Under the pieces are notes generated by a model. It was not told the DNA's origin, did not search any database, and saw only the letters and a program-made list of their open reading frames with translations. A stretch of DNA of 64,000 nt from Salegentibacter lacus (GTDB lineage Bacteria > Bacteroidota > Bacteroidia > Flavobacteriales > Flavobacteriaceae): assembly GCF_020164555.1 (NCBI RefSeq), contig NZ_JAIQZB010000007.1, forward strand, positions 62,001 to 126,000, written 5' to 3'. Positions 9,601 to 18,912 of this stretch are shown one piece after another (positions within the stretch are counted from its first letter, which is position 1; each line of letters starts with the position of its first letter). The position numbers and the translations under genes were made by a program.

Positions 9601-10260
9601 TCACTTAGTGAGTAATTTCTGTATAAAATCTATATCTATCTCGGTGAAATCGTTGAATACATACTCGGCTTCGCCCAGTGTTTTTTCTTCGCCAATTCCT
9701 ATGCTCATCATATTTGCATTATTAGCGGCCTGTACTCCGGCAACCGAATCTTCAAAAACGATACTGTTTTCAGGTTTAATGTTTATTCTTTCGGCTGCGA
9801 TAAGAAATACTTCCGGATCGGGTTTTGCCTTGCTAACATCATTTCCATCTACAATGGCATCAAACTTATCCAGTAAATTGATTTTTTTCAGGATAGTTCT
9901 CGCGTTTTTACTTGCAGAACCTAACGCAAAGGGAATATTATTTTCAATTAAATAATCGATAACTTTTTGAACACCGGGAAGAATTTCATCTTCGTCCATT
10001 TTAGCTACATAAGAGAGATAATTTTCGTTTTTAAGCGTCATTTGACGTTTAAACTCTGTTTTGGAAAGTTCCAATTCTCCCCATTCCAGAATTTTTTTAA
10101 GGGATTCTACTCTACTTACACCTTTAAGTTGTTCGTTTTGCTCTTTGGTGAAATCAAAGCCCAAATCGTTGGCAAGCTTTCTCCAGGCCAAAAAGTGAAA
10201 TTTCGCGGTATCTACAATTACCCCGTCTAAATCGAATATTACTCCTTTAGTTGTCTTCAT
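9601..10260 (-). CDS. pgmB: beta-Phosphoglucomutase (HAD superfamily)
   Basis: A 219-residue HAD phosphatase-fold mutase converting beta-glucose-1-phosphate to glucose-6-phosphate. Motif I is GVIFDLDGVIVD with nucleophile D10 and acid/base D12. GSASKN is motif II, SKAKPDPEVF contains the motif III Lys, and FEDSVAGVQAA is motif IV. I chose the ATG at 10260 rather than an upstream TTG-initiated extension to 10365, because the 35 extra residues precede the conserved start and overlap the -7 box and repeat region. It feeds on the GH65 product. Confidence 0.93.
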   Translation of the reverse strand: MKTTKGVIFDLDGVIVDTAKFHFLAWRKLANDLGFDFTKEQNEQLKGVSRVESLKKILEWGELELSKTEFKRQMTLKNENYLSYVAKMDEDEILPGVQKVIDYLIENNIPFALGSASKNARTILKKINLLDKFDAIVDGNDVSKAKPDPEVFLIAAERINIKPENSIVFEDSVAGVQAANNANMMSIGIGEEKTLGEAEYVFNDFTEIDIDFIQKLLTK

Positions 10261-10275
10261 TATTTTATTATTTAT

Positions 10276-10283
10276 CAAACTTA
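10276..10283 (-). promoter_or_regulatory. Candidate -7 box for pgmB (TAAGTTTG)
   Basis: The minus strand reads TAAGTTTG, matching TAnnTTTG, 15 bases before the pgmB start. It could give the pgmB-GH65-GH13-GH13 genes a promoter independent of the MFS gene. No convincing -33 element was found. Confidence 0.35.
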
Positions 10284-10360
10284 GGTTTCTATCCCCTTCT
10301 CGATACAGTTTTTCAATTTTGCTGTCGTAGTTTAAAAAACCACTAGAAGTTACGGTTATC

Positions 10361-10415
10361 GTCAATTCGAGTAGATTTTCTTCAGTGCGGGAGCGATGAA
10401 GAAAACCATATCGAG
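10361..10415. repeat. Intercistronic hairpin element between MFS and pgmB genes
   Basis: A 9-bp perfect stem (TTTTCTTCA at 10376-10384 with TGAAGAAAA at 10397-10405) is set in a CGTCAATTCGAG... context common to flavobacterial intergenic repeats. It occupies the MFS-pgmB gap, so three of the four gaps in this operon carry such hairpins. Confidence 0.5.
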
Positions 10416-10440
10416 GACTTTCATTCTTAACATTTATTTT

Positions 10441-11787
10441 TTATGCTTTTACGGGTTCGTCTACATCGTCAATTCTAAAAGTAAGTATAGCCGCAATTAA
10501 AAATGCTATTCCGCTGGTTACTAATGCATAAATTGGATTTCCGTCGTAAAGATATTTTACCATTAATCCTCCAACCAGTGCATTTACAATTTGCGGTATC
10601 ACAATAAAGAAGTTGAAAATCCCCATATAAACGCCCATTTTTTTCGGCGGAATAGAGCCTGCAAGAATCGCATATGGCATAGCTAAAATACTAGCCCAGC
10701 CAATTCCAATTCCGAACATAGAAAGCAACAGCCAGTATTCGTTTGGCATGATATAAATGGAAAGCATCCCTAAGGCACCTATAAACAATGAAACGATGTG
10801 CGTGCTTTTTCTTCCAATTTTTAGTGCGATTGCCGGAAGGAAAAATGCAAAAACCGCTGAAACAGCATTGTAAACTCCAAAAAGTACACCAACCCAATCG
10901 CCGGCATCCTGGTAGGTTTCACTGCTACTATCTGAAAGTGGTAGTCCATAAATATGATGAGCAATTGCGGGAGTAGAAAACACCCACATTCCAAAAAGCC
11001 CAAACCATGAAAAGAATTGCACCCAGCTAAGCTGCCGCATAGTATGTGGCATTTTGGCAAAATCGGAAAAAATATCCATTAAACTGGATTTTTCCTTTTC
11101 ATCGACCGTGTCCGCCACATGGTCGTCCATTTTTTCCAGTTCTTCGGGAGAATATTCTTTGGTGGTAATTACCGTTACCAAAATACTCCCAACCAGGATA
11201 GCTGCTCCAATTACAAATGAAAGCAACAGGTTTAGCGGAACTTCGCCTACTACTGCTCTATTGCTAATATCAAACCAGTTGGTCAATACATAAGGCAACC
11301 AGGAACCAATTACGGCCCCAATTCCTATTAAAACAGTTTGTACACTAAAGCCAAGGGTTCTTTGATCTGAGGGTAATTTATCGGCCACCAGGGCGCGAAA
11401 GGGTTCCATCGCTACATTAAAGGAGGCATCCATAATAAAGAGCATCCCGGCACCTACCCAAAGGGAAGGCAAAATAGCAATAAACCAATCGGCATTAGGC
11501 ATTAAAATCAAGCCTATTGCGGCTAAAATAGCTCCTGAAAGAAAGAAAGGACGCCTACGGCCAAGGCTGGTCCAGGTTCTATCGCTGTAGTAGCCAATAA
11601 TTGGCTGAACGATTAAACCGGTAACCGGCGCAACCAGCCAAAACCATGAAAGTTCATGAATATCGGCTCCAAAAATTTGTAAAATTCTACTTGCGTTCGC
11701 ATTTTGGAGTGCAAACCCCATCTGGATTCCAAGAAAACCGAAACTCATGTTCCAGATTTCCCAGAAACTTAATCTACGTTTTTGCAT
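10441..11787 (-). CDS. MFS sugar transporter (SLC45/GPH-like, probable maltose uptake)
   Basis: A 448-residue inner-membrane protein with about 12 hydrophobic segments. The loop motif IGYYSDRTWTSLGRRRPFF (about residues 65-83) is the D-R-x-x-x-x-GRR(R)P signature seen in SLC45 and glycoside/pentoside/hexuronide-type carriers. It most likely imports maltose or short maltodextrins from the periplasm by cation symport. The annotated start is the ATG at 11787; a TTG three codons upstream is also in frame but less likely. It is the first gene of the alpha-glucan minus-strand operon and lies downstream of the LacI regulator gene. Confidence 0.9.
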   Translation of the reverse strand: MQKRRLSFWEIWNMSFGFLGIQMGFALQNANASRILQIFGADIHELSWFWLVAPVTGLIVQPIIGYYSDRTWTSLGRRRPFFLSGAILAAIGLILMPNADWFIAILPSLWVGAGMLFIMDASFNVAMEPFRALVADKLPSDQRTLGFSVQTVLIGIGAVIGSWLPYVLTNWFDISNRAVVGEVPLNLLLSFVIGAAILVGSILVTVITTKEYSPEELEKMDDHVADTVDEKEKSSLMDIFSDFAKMPHTMRQLSWVQFFSWFGLFGMWVFSTPAIAHHIYGLPLSDSSSETYQDAGDWVGVLFGVYNAVSAVFAFFLPAIALKIGRKSTHIVSLFIGALGMLSIYIMPNEYWLLLSMFGIGIGWASILAMPYAILAGSIPPKKMGVYMGIFNFFIVIPQIVNALVGGLMVKYLYDGNPIYALVTSGIAFLIAAILTFRIDDVDEPVKA

Positions 11788-11797
11788 ATCGTACAAT

Positions 11798-11806
11798 TAA
11801 CGTTTA
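11798..11806. promoter_or_regulatory. Weak AACGTT palindrome ahead of the MFS gene
   Basis: The sequence TAACGTTTA has a perfect AACGTT core and matches AAACGTTT at seven of eight bases. It is within 12-20 bases of the MFS start codon, a place where a bound repressor would block initiation. It is much weaker evidence than the susC and pfkA sites. Confidence 0.25.
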
Positions 11807-11922
11807 CGATAAGCGTAAGGCTTATCAAAACTTATTTTAGGTAGGAAGTAAAAATATAAGTTCTGATAAATTAACTAAGCTGGGGTAAATATATATAAAA
11901 TTTTAAAGATGAGAATCTAAAA

Positions 11923-12945
11923 TTACGATTTGGTAGAATTTCTTTCTACTAAACTTGTCTCAACAATCACAGTTTTATAAGATTCTTCTTCCTCTGGTTT
12001 TCTTTCCAGTTTGTCTATAAGTAAACGAGCAGCTTCAGCTCCCATCCTTTCGCCGTGTTGGCTTACCGTGGTAAGACTTGGGATAAATCGTTTAGAAAGT
12101 TCTCCATCGGTAAAACCAATTACCGAAACATCTTCAGGTACTTTTAAACCTTTTTCCTGGATGGCTTTTATTGCGTGAATAGCAAAATGTTCATTTACAG
12201 CAAATACGGCATCAACGTCATTCTTATCAATAAATTCCTTGATTTCGGTTTCACTATTATCCATATCCTCTATCTTAAGGATAAGATCTTCGTCAACTTC
12301 CACATTATTATCTCTAAGAACTTCAAGATAACCGCGGGTTCTGAGTTTACCTACACTTACATAATCTACAGTAGAAACAAGTCCTATTTTCTTTGCTCCT
12401 TTATCTACTAAATATTGAACTGCCTTTTTAGCGCCAATTACATCGTCTATAATTACTTTATCACAATGAATTTGGTCTACTACCCTATCAAATAAAACTA
12501 CCGGCATTCCCTGGTTAATTACTTCAGTAAGGTGATGATAATCCTCCTTTTGCATAGTTTCCTTGGCCATACTAAGAATAAAACCATCGGTACTGCCGTT
12601 AGCCAAAAGTTCAAGATTTAGTACTTCTTTATCAAAAGAATTGTTAGAAAGACATACAATTACATTATACCCTTTTTCATTAGCAACTTGCTCCACACCG
12701 CTAATTACTGTGGTGAAAAAATAATGAACTATTTCTGGAATTATAATTCCTATGGTTTTTGTTTTTCGGTTTTTAAGGCTAAGGGCAATATTATTAGGTC
12801 TGTAGTTATATAATTTTGCAAAAGCCTTAATCTTCTGACGGGTATCTTCTCCAATTTCAGAACTGTCTCTTAAAGCTTTTGAAACAGTAGAAATTGACAC
12901 ATCCAATTCTCTTGCAATTTGTTTTAAAGTCAATTTAGGTTTCAT
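11923..12945 (-). CDS. LacI-family transcriptional regulator of the alpha-glucan locus
   Basis: A 340-residue regulator. The N-terminal helix-turn-helix and hinge are at residues 4-60 (LTLKQIARELDVSISTVSKA), followed by a periplasmic-binding-protein-like sensor domain (TIGIIIPEIVHYFF at about 64-77). It is divergent from susC and lies ahead of the maltodextrin operon, so it very probably controls both, with a sugar as effector. Whether it represses or activates is not visible; Bacteroides uses SusR for starch, whereas flavobacteria often carry a LacI-type gene in this position. Its operator may be the AAACGTTT palindrome at 13049. Confidence 0.9.
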   Translation of the reverse strand: MKPKLTLKQIARELDVSISTVSKALRDSSEIGEDTRQKIKAFAKLYNYRPNNIALSLKNRKTKTIGIIIPEIVHYFFTTVISGVEQVANEKGYNVIVCLSNNSFDKEVLNLELLANGSTDGFILSMAKETMQKEDYHHLTEVINQGMPVVLFDRVVDQIHCDKVIIDDVIGAKKAVQYLVDKGAKKIGLVSTVDYVSVGKLRTRGYLEVLRDNNVEVDEDLILKIEDMDNSETEIKEFIDKNDVDAVFAVNEHFAIHAIKAIQEKGLKVPEDVSVIGFTDGELSKRFIPSLTTVSQHGERMGAEAARLLIDKLERKPEEEESYKTVIVETSLVERNSTKS

Positions 12946-13170
12946 AAATATCTATTATTTAGAAATAACTCAAGGATTATTTTTAAGATGTCGTAAAAAT
13001 ACCACAAAATTTACGCTATACCCGCAAAATATAAAAGTTTTCAACACTCAAACGTTTGCGGAAAATAGTGTTAAGCCAGTTCCTATTTCTTCACATTCTA
13101 TTTACATACATTTAACCTCAGGAAGTAAAAATATAAGCTTAATTTTTAGTAAAAATCAATAGAAAAATTT
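12946..13170. promoter_or_regulatory. Divergent control region between the LacI gene and susC
   Basis: This 225-base AT-rich gap holds the promoters of both genes. A perfect palindrome, CAAACGTTTG (13049-13058), lies about 112 bases before the susC ATG. Its right half contains AACGTTTG, one base off the TAnnTTTG -7 consensus, so operator and -7 box may overlap. No riboswitch-like structure was recognised. Confidence 0.5.
13049..13058. promoter_or_regulatory. CAAACGTTTG palindrome upstream of susC, candidate LacI operator
   Basis: A perfect 10-bp palindrome with the AAACGTTT core. Its right half resembles a -7 box (AACGTTTG against TAnnTTTG), so binding of the LacI regulator could directly block RNA polymerase. 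The distance to the susC ATG implies a leader of about 105 bases. Confidence 0.5.
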
Positions 13171-16089
13171 ATGAAAACACTATTTAAAAGCACGTTGATG
13201 TTGCTCTTTATGCTGCCAATGAGCTTTTTTGCGCAGGAAACTGTGAGCGGGGTTGTTAGCGAAAGCGCAACCGGCCTTCCAATTCCCGGCGTAAACGTTA
13301 TTGTTAAAGGAACATCAAATGGTACCGTTACAGATTTTGATGGTAATTATACCATTCAAAACGTAAGTGAAGACGATATTCTTGTCTTTTCTTTCCTGGG
13401 TTTTGCCAGCGAAGAAATACCTTATGAAGGCCAGGCCACTTTAGATGTTCAGTTAGACGAAGATCAGGCTACTTTGGAAGAAGTAGTTCTTATTGGTTAT
13501 GGTAGTACTTCAGAACAGGATGCAACGGGCTCTGTAGAAAAGATTTCTTCGGAAAGCTTTAACCAGGGAGCTGTTGTTTCACCAGAACAATTAATTGCCG
13601 GTAAATCGGCCGGGGTTAGAATTACTCCCGGAAGCGGTGAACCAGGTGGTGGATCTGAAATTAGGATTCGTGGTGGTTCTTCCCTATCCGGTAATAACTC
13701 TCCACTTATTGTTGTAGATGGTGTTCCATTAGACCAGCGTGGAGTTCAGGGGGTAAGAAACCAGTTAAACTCTATTAACCCAAATGAGATTGAAGATTTC
13801 ATAATATTAAAAGATGCCGCTGCAACCTCTATTTATGGTTCCAGAGCTTCTAACGGGGTAATTTTAATTACTACCAAGTCGGGTAAAAAAGATTCTCCTT
13901 TTGCTTTAACTTACGATCTTAAAGTATCAGCTGGTAGAATTATAGATAAAGTAGATGTTCTGGATGCAGATCAGTTTCGAACACTAATTGAAGAAACTCC
14001 GGGAACAGATCCTTCTTTATTAGGAGATGCTAATACCGATTGGCAAGATCAAATTTACCAAACTTCTGTAGGTGCAATTCACAACCTTACAGCAACACAA
14101 GGGTTTGAGAACTTCTCTTATCGAGTAAATTATAACCATACTTCACAAACAGGAGTTTTAAAGACCGATGTTTACGAGAGAAATGCTCTTAACATTGCCC
14201 TTAATCAGGACCTGTTTGATAATCATCTAAAACTATCTTTAACTTCTAAAGGAATCGTAGATGAAAACCGTTTTGCAGACCAAGGCGCTATTGGTGCAGC
14301 TGTAGGTTTTGATCCTACTAAACCGGTTTATGATGAAGGAAGCTACTTTGGTGGATATTTTGAACATACACTTTCTCCTCAACAGCAGCAAATTCAGGCT
14401 ACACGAAATCCATTGGCCCTTTTAGAGCAATTAGATGGTCGTGGTACTACAAAGAGAAATATCACAAACCTTAATGCAGAATATAAGTTTCATTTTCTTC
14501 CGGAATTGAAATTTAATGTGAATGCAGGTTTTGATTATTCAGAAAATGAAGGTTACAATAGAAGACCTTTAATATCTGCAGCCAACAACCAGGACATTCC
14601 TTATTTCGAGGATTATGGCGGATTCAATAGAAACACACTACTCGATTTTTATTTCAATTATAAGAACGACATAGACTTTCTAAATACTGAAATTGATCTA
14701 ACTGCAGGACATTCTTACCAGGAGTTTTTTATTACCAGTAAGAGAACTGAAACAGTTTCTAATAATATTCAGGATTTTCCAAGAGAAGCTAATCGTAACG
14801 CACTAGAATCATATTTTGGTCGAGCCAGCTTTGATATTGCCAATAAATATTTAGTTTCCGGTAGTGTTCGTAGAGATGGTTCTTCAAGATTTGGAGGAGA
14901 CAATAAATGGAGTATTTTCCCTGCATTATCTGTAGGTTGGAAATTACACAACGAAAATTTTCTTGCAGATTCTAATGTATTAAACCAATTAAAACTTCGT
15001 GCTGGATACGGGGTAACCGGTAACCAGGAAATTGGACCAAATTATGGTTACTTCGGAACTTATAATCCGAGTGTTGGTGGAGCGCGTTACCAGTTTGGTA
15101 ATCAATTCTACAATACTTTGCGTCCTGAAGCTTTTGATTCTGACTTGAAATGGGAAGAGTTAGAAACATTTAATGTTGGTATTGATTACGGTCTCTTTAA
15201 TAACAGAATTTCTGGTACCGTGGAAGCCTATTACCGCGAAACCGAAGATCTTTTAGCAACAGTACCGGTACCGGCAGGAGCTAACCTTACCGACCTTTTA
15301 GTTACCAATGTAGGTAGCACGGTAAGTAAAGGACTCGAATTTGGAATTAATGGTGCAATTATTCAGCAAGAAGATTTCAACTGGGATGTAAATTACAACT
15401 TAACCTTCCAGGATTTAGAAATCACTAACCTTACTTTAGGTGAAAATCCAGATTTCCAGATTCCGCAAGGAGGAATTAGCGGAGGTGTTGGTAACAATAT
15501 TCAGCTATGGAAAGAAGGTTATGATCCTACCACCTTTAATGTTTTCCGCCAGGTTTATAATGAAGCCGGGCAGCCTATTGAAGGTGCTTATGTAGATGTA
15601 AACGGAGATAACGAAATTACTGAAGAGGATCGTGTTCCTTACAAAAAAGCCACACCAGATTATTTTATGGGCCTCACTAACACGATGAGATATAAGAACC
15701 TTGATTTCAGCTTTACTTTCAGAGGTAACTTTGGGAATTACATGTATAATAATACGCAGTCTGGAAACGGATTTGTTGGAGCAGGCACGGTAACACCGCA
15801 GCCTTACTACTCTAATTTTAACAGCAATGTTTTAGAAAGTAATTTCAACAATAACCAGTTCTTTTCAGATTATTACATCCAGAGTGCAGATTTCGTGAAA
15901 TTAGACAATATCTCTATAGGGTATTTATTCCCGGGAGAAGATTTGGATGTTAGAACTTCACTAACCGCTACCAATGTATGGACCATAACCAACTATGAAG
16001 GTTTAGATCCAGAAATTGCTAACGGTATTGACAATAATTTTTATCCAAGATCAACGACAGTTGTACTTGGCTTAAATCTTTCATTTTAA
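13171..16089 (+). CDS. SusC/RagA-family TonB-dependent outer-membrane transporter
   Basis: A 972-residue outer-membrane importer for oligosaccharides. After a signal peptide (cleavage after SFFAQ) comes a carboxypeptidase-regulatory-like domain (GVVSESATGLPIPGVNV, about 26-42), then the SusC-specific EEVVLIGYG segment near residue 104, a plug domain (IRIRGGSS, PLIVVDGVPL) and a long beta-barrel ending in an aromatic C-terminus (LGLNLSF). It starts the plus-strand operon with SusD 24 bases downstream. By context it imports maltodextrins produced at the cell surface. Confidence 0.96.
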   Translation: MKTLFKSTLMLLFMLPMSFFAQETVSGVVSESATGLPIPGVNVIVKGTSNGTVTDFDGNYTIQNVSEDDILVFSFLGFASEEIPYEGQATLDVQLDEDQATLEEVVLIGYGSTSEQDATGSVEKISSESFNQGAVVSPEQLIAGKSAGVRITPGSGEPGGGSEIRIRGGSSLSGNNSPLIVVDGVPLDQRGVQGVRNQLNSINPNEIEDFIILKDAAATSIYGSRASNGVILITTKSGKKDSPFALTYDLKVSAGRIIDKVDVLDADQFRTLIEETPGTDPSLLGDANTDWQDQIYQTSVGAIHNLTATQGFENFSYRVNYNHTSQTGVLKTDVYERNALNIALNQDLFDNHLKLSLTSKGIVDENRFADQGAIGAAVGFDPTKPVYDEGSYFGGYFEHTLSPQQQQIQATRNPLALLEQLDGRGTTKRNITNLNAEYKFHFLPELKFNVNAGFDYSENEGYNRRPLISAANNQDIPYFEDYGGFNRNTLLDFYFNYKNDIDFLNTEIDLTAGHSYQEFFITSKRTETVSNNIQDFPREANRNALESYFGRASFDIANKYLVSGSVRRDGSSRFGGDNKWSIFPALSVGWKLHNENFLADSNVLNQLKLRAGYGVTGNQEIGPNYGYFGTYNPSVGGARYQFGNQFYNTLRPEAFDSDLKWEELETFNVGIDYGLFNNRISGTVEAYYRETEDLLATVPVPAGANLTDLLVTNVGSTVSKGLEFGINGAIIQQEDFNWDVNYNLTFQDLEITNLTLGENPDFQIPQGGISGGVGNNIQLWKEGYDPTTFNVFRQVYNEAGQPIEGAYVDVNGDNEITEEDRVPYKKATPDYFMGLTNTMRYKNLDFSFTFRGNFGNYMYNNTQSGNGFVGAGTVTPQPYYSNFNSNVLESNFNNNQFFSDYYIQSADFVKLDNISIGYLFPGEDLDVRTSLTATNVWTITNYEGLDPEIANGIDNNFYPRSTTVVLGLNLSF

Positions 16090-16113
16090 GAAATAATATT
16101 TAATAAATTAGTT

Positions 16114-17700
16114 ATGTTAAAAACACTAAAACCATTCTTAATCCTTTTTATAAGTGCCGGTTTCTTCTGGTCTTGTGAAGACGATTTAGATTTGCAGCCT
16201 GAAGATAACAGGCTCACGGCAGAAACTACTTTTGAAGATCCAGAATCTTACAAACAGTTTTTGGCCAAGCTTTACGCCGGTCTTGCTGTGAGTGGCCAAC
16301 AAGGCCCGGCAGGAGATCCAGACCTTATTGGTCTTGACGAAGGTTTCTCCCAGTATTTAAGATTATACTGGTCTATGCAGGAACTTACTACAGATGAAGC
16401 TGTAATTGGCTGGAACGATGGTACCATTAAAGATTTACACGGTCAGAACTGGACAGCAGGAAACGAGTTTATTAGAACCATGTATTCCAGGATTATGTAC
16501 CAGGTTGCTTTAACCAACGAGTTCTTGAGACAAAGTACTCCAGATCTTTTAGAATCTAGAGGTATCCCTTCAGAAGAAAGAGAGAATATAGCTCGCTATC
16601 GCGCAGAAGCTAGATTTCTAAGAGCTTTACATTACTACCACGCTTTAGATCTATTTGGTAACGTACCATTTGTAACCGAAGAGGATGCCGTAGGTGCATT
16701 TCTCCCACAGCAAATTCAGAGACCGGAGCTATATGACTATGTAGAAAGCGAACTTTTAGCCATAGAAAGTGAAATTGTAGCCGCGAATTCTAATGAATAC
16801 GGTCGTGCCGACCAGGCTGCAGTTTGGATGCTTCTTTCTAAACTTTATCTAAATGCTGAAGTTTATACCGGTGAAGGCCGATATGCAGAAGCATTAAATT
16901 ATTCTGAAAAAGTAATTAACGCCAATTACACTCTAGCCGATAATTACCAGAATTTATTCCTGGCAGATAACAATACTAATGGAGCACAAACTGAAGTGAT
17001 CTTCCCTATCACTTTTGATGGGCAGGAAACTCAGTCCTATGGGGGAATGGCATTTATTATCCACGCCTCAATTGGTGGAGATATGGATCCTGAAGCTTTT
17101 GGTGTAAGCAGTGGCTGGGCCGGACTTAGAACTACTTCTGCATTAGTAGATAAGTTCCCTGATGGAGCAGATTCTGAAGATAACAGAGCACTGTTCTTCA
17201 CTGAAGGACAAACAAAAGAAATCGAGGATATTTCCAGCTTTAATGATGGGTTTGCAATTACCAAATTTAAAAACGTAACTGTAGATGGAGAGCAGGGATC
17301 TGATGATACCGGGGAATTCCCAGATACCGATTTTCCAATGTTTAGACTGGCAGATGCCTATTTAATGTATGCAGAAGCACACTTAAGAGGTGGCGGTGGT
17401 AGCCAGGCGGCTGCTCTAGGTTATGTAAACGAATTAAGAGAGCGAGCTGATGCCAATCAAATTGGTAGTTCAGACTTAAACCTGGACTTCATTCTAAGTG
17501 AGCGTGCCCGCGAATTATATTGGGAAGCTCATAGAAGAACAGACCTTATTAGATTCAATCAATTTACTGAAAATGGGGTTTGGCCTTGGAAAGGTAATGT
17601 TCCTCAGGGAACTACAACTCAAAGTTATAGAAACCTAATGCCTATTCCGGCTTCAGATTTAGGAGTAAACACCAACTTAGAACAAAATCCAGGATATTAA
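16114..17700 (+). CDS. SusD/RagB-family glycan-binding outer-membrane lipoprotein
   Basis: A 528-residue lipoprotein (lipobox WSC, lipidated C21) followed by EDDLDL, an acidic stretch resembling the Bacteroidota surface-export signal. Helical TPR-like segments carry typical SusD motifs such as RYRAEARFLRALHYYHALDLFGNVPF (at about 160-185) and, near the C-terminus, ERARELYWEAHRRTDLIRF and NPGY. It forms the lid of the SusC transporter and binds starch oligosaccharides. The spacing to SusC (24 bases) and SusE (18 bases) supports one transcript. Confidence 0.96.
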   Translation: MLKTLKPFLILFISAGFFWSCEDDLDLQPEDNRLTAETTFEDPESYKQFLAKLYAGLAVSGQQGPAGDPDLIGLDEGFSQYLRLYWSMQELTTDEAVIGWNDGTIKDLHGQNWTAGNEFIRTMYSRIMYQVALTNEFLRQSTPDLLESRGIPSEERENIARYRAEARFLRALHYYHALDLFGNVPFVTEEDAVGAFLPQQIQRPELYDYVESELLAIESEIVAANSNEYGRADQAAVWMLLSKLYLNAEVYTGEGRYAEALNYSEKVINANYTLADNYQNLFLADNNTNGAQTEVIFPITFDGQETQSYGGMAFIIHASIGGDMDPEAFGVSSGWAGLRTTSALVDKFPDGADSEDNRALFFTEGQTKEIEDISSFNDGFAITKFKNVTVDGEQGSDDTGEFPDTDFPMFRLADAYLMYAEAHLRGGGGSQAAALGYVNELRERADANQIGSSDLNLDFILSERARELYWEAHRRTDLIRFNQFTENGVWPWKGNVPQGTTTQSYRNLMPIPASDLGVNTNLEQNPGY

Positions 17701-17718
17701 TTTTATAAAAGAATTAAA

Positions 17719-18870
17719 ATGAAAAAATTTTCAATTTTATTATTAGCATTTGTCGCGCTACTAAGCTTTAGTGCGTGTACCCAGGACGACGATATTGTAT
17801 TCGTTGCACAACCAGACCCGGAAGGAATTCAGTTTAGCAATTCATTTCAAAGCACATACGTTTTACCTGCCGGAAACCCAGATAATCTTGCCGAAAGATT
17901 TGTATGGAACGATGTAGATTTTGATGCACCTACCACTATTACTTATGAACTTCAGGGATCTACAGATCAAGCTTTTGGAGATTTTATGGTAATAGGAAGC
18001 ACAGACAGTAATAATCTTGGTGTAACCATTGGCCAAATGAGAGAACTGGCTGAAGACGCTGGTCTTGACAATGATCCAGAAACTGAAATGCCTAATGTAG
18101 GTACTGTTTACTTTAAAGTTCGTGCTTTCGCAGGTGACGGAGAAGGAAACGCTTTAGAAGAATTTTCTGAACCTGTTAGCATTAATGTTGAATTACCAGA
18201 AGCTGAAGAAGAGGAAGTAGAAACCAAAACAGAACTTTATCTCGTAGGAGATGGTACTGAAGCAGGTTGGAATCCAGACAATAATAACACACCAATGTTC
18301 CGTGATCCGGAAAATGATAATTTATATTCTTTCTCTGGTTATTTCGAAGCTGGTGCAGTAAAATTTGTTGAAGGCACTGAATGGGCACCGCAATATGGTG
18401 TTGATGAAAACAATAACCTAGTATATCGCGCAACAGAAGAAGATCCTGATCCTTCGGCCATTGCGATCGAAACTGCAGGTTACTATACTATTGAGGTTAA
18501 TCTAGATGACCTTACCTATACCGTAACTGAAATCGATGAGACTTCAGCCGAAACTTACGATGTAATTGGAATTGTAGGCGATGGAACCACTGTAGGTTGG
18601 CCAAATGATAATAATCAAACTCCGGATATTGAGATGACACAGTCAGAATTCGACCCTCATGTTTGGTATGCAGAAGACGTTGTTCTAAGTGATGGGCCTT
18701 TCAAATTTAGAGCAAATTTTGCCTGGGATGTAAATTGGGGTGGTGCAACTTTCCCAAGTGGAGACACAACAGGTGATGACATTCAGGCAGCAGCAGGAAC
18801 CTATAATATTTGGTTTAATACACTTAGTGAAACCTATATTTTAATTCCGCAAGTTGAAGATGAAGAGTAA
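17719..18870 (+). CDS. SusE-like starch-binding outer-membrane lipoprotein
   Basis: A 383-residue lipoprotein (LSFSAC, C20) with TQDDD after the Cys, consistent with surface export. Residues about 25-158 match the N-terminal SusE domain (FVWNDVDFDAPTTITYELQ). Two related C-terminal beta modules follow, each opening with a VGDGT-x-x-GW-x-x-DNN-x-TP motif at residues about 176-192 and 286-302 and ending in an aromatic strand. These modules resemble SusE/SusF starch-binding domains. It probably holds alpha-glucan chains near SusCD. A terminator follows before the amylase gene. Confidence 0.88.
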   Translation: MKKFSILLLAFVALLSFSACTQDDDIVFVAQPDPEGIQFSNSFQSTYVLPAGNPDNLAERFVWNDVDFDAPTTITYELQGSTDQAFGDFMVIGSTDSNNLGVTIGQMRELAEDAGLDNDPETEMPNVGTVYFKVRAFAGDGEGNALEEFSEPVSINVELPEAEEEEVETKTELYLVGDGTEAGWNPDNNNTPMFRDPENDNLYSFSGYFEAGAVKFVEGTEWAPQYGVDENNNLVYRATEEDPDPSAIAIETAGYYTIEVNLDDLTYTVTEIDETSAETYDVIGIVGDGTTVGWPNDNNQTPDIEMTQSEFDPHVWYAEDVVLSDGPFKFRANFAWDVNWGGATFPSGDTTGDDIQAAAGTYNIWFNTLSETYILIPQVEDEE

Positions 18871-18886
18871 AGACTAAGTTAATTCT

Positions 18887-18912
18887 AAGGGCTGCCGTGT
18901 GCAGCCCTTTTT
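18887..18912 (+). terminator. Rho-independent terminator between susE-like and amylase genes
   Basis: A 9-bp perfect stem (AAGGGCTGC at 18887-18895 with GCAGCCCTT at 18901-18909) has a 5-base loop and ends in a T run. Only 14 bases separate it from the amylase start, so it may attenuate rather than abolish expression of the last gene. Confidence 0.88.

Noticed and set aside
10261-10365. Upstream extension of pgmB
   Set aside because: It adds 35 residues with no counterpart in beta-phosphoglucomutases and covers a -7 box. The ATG at 10260 leads directly into the HAD motif.
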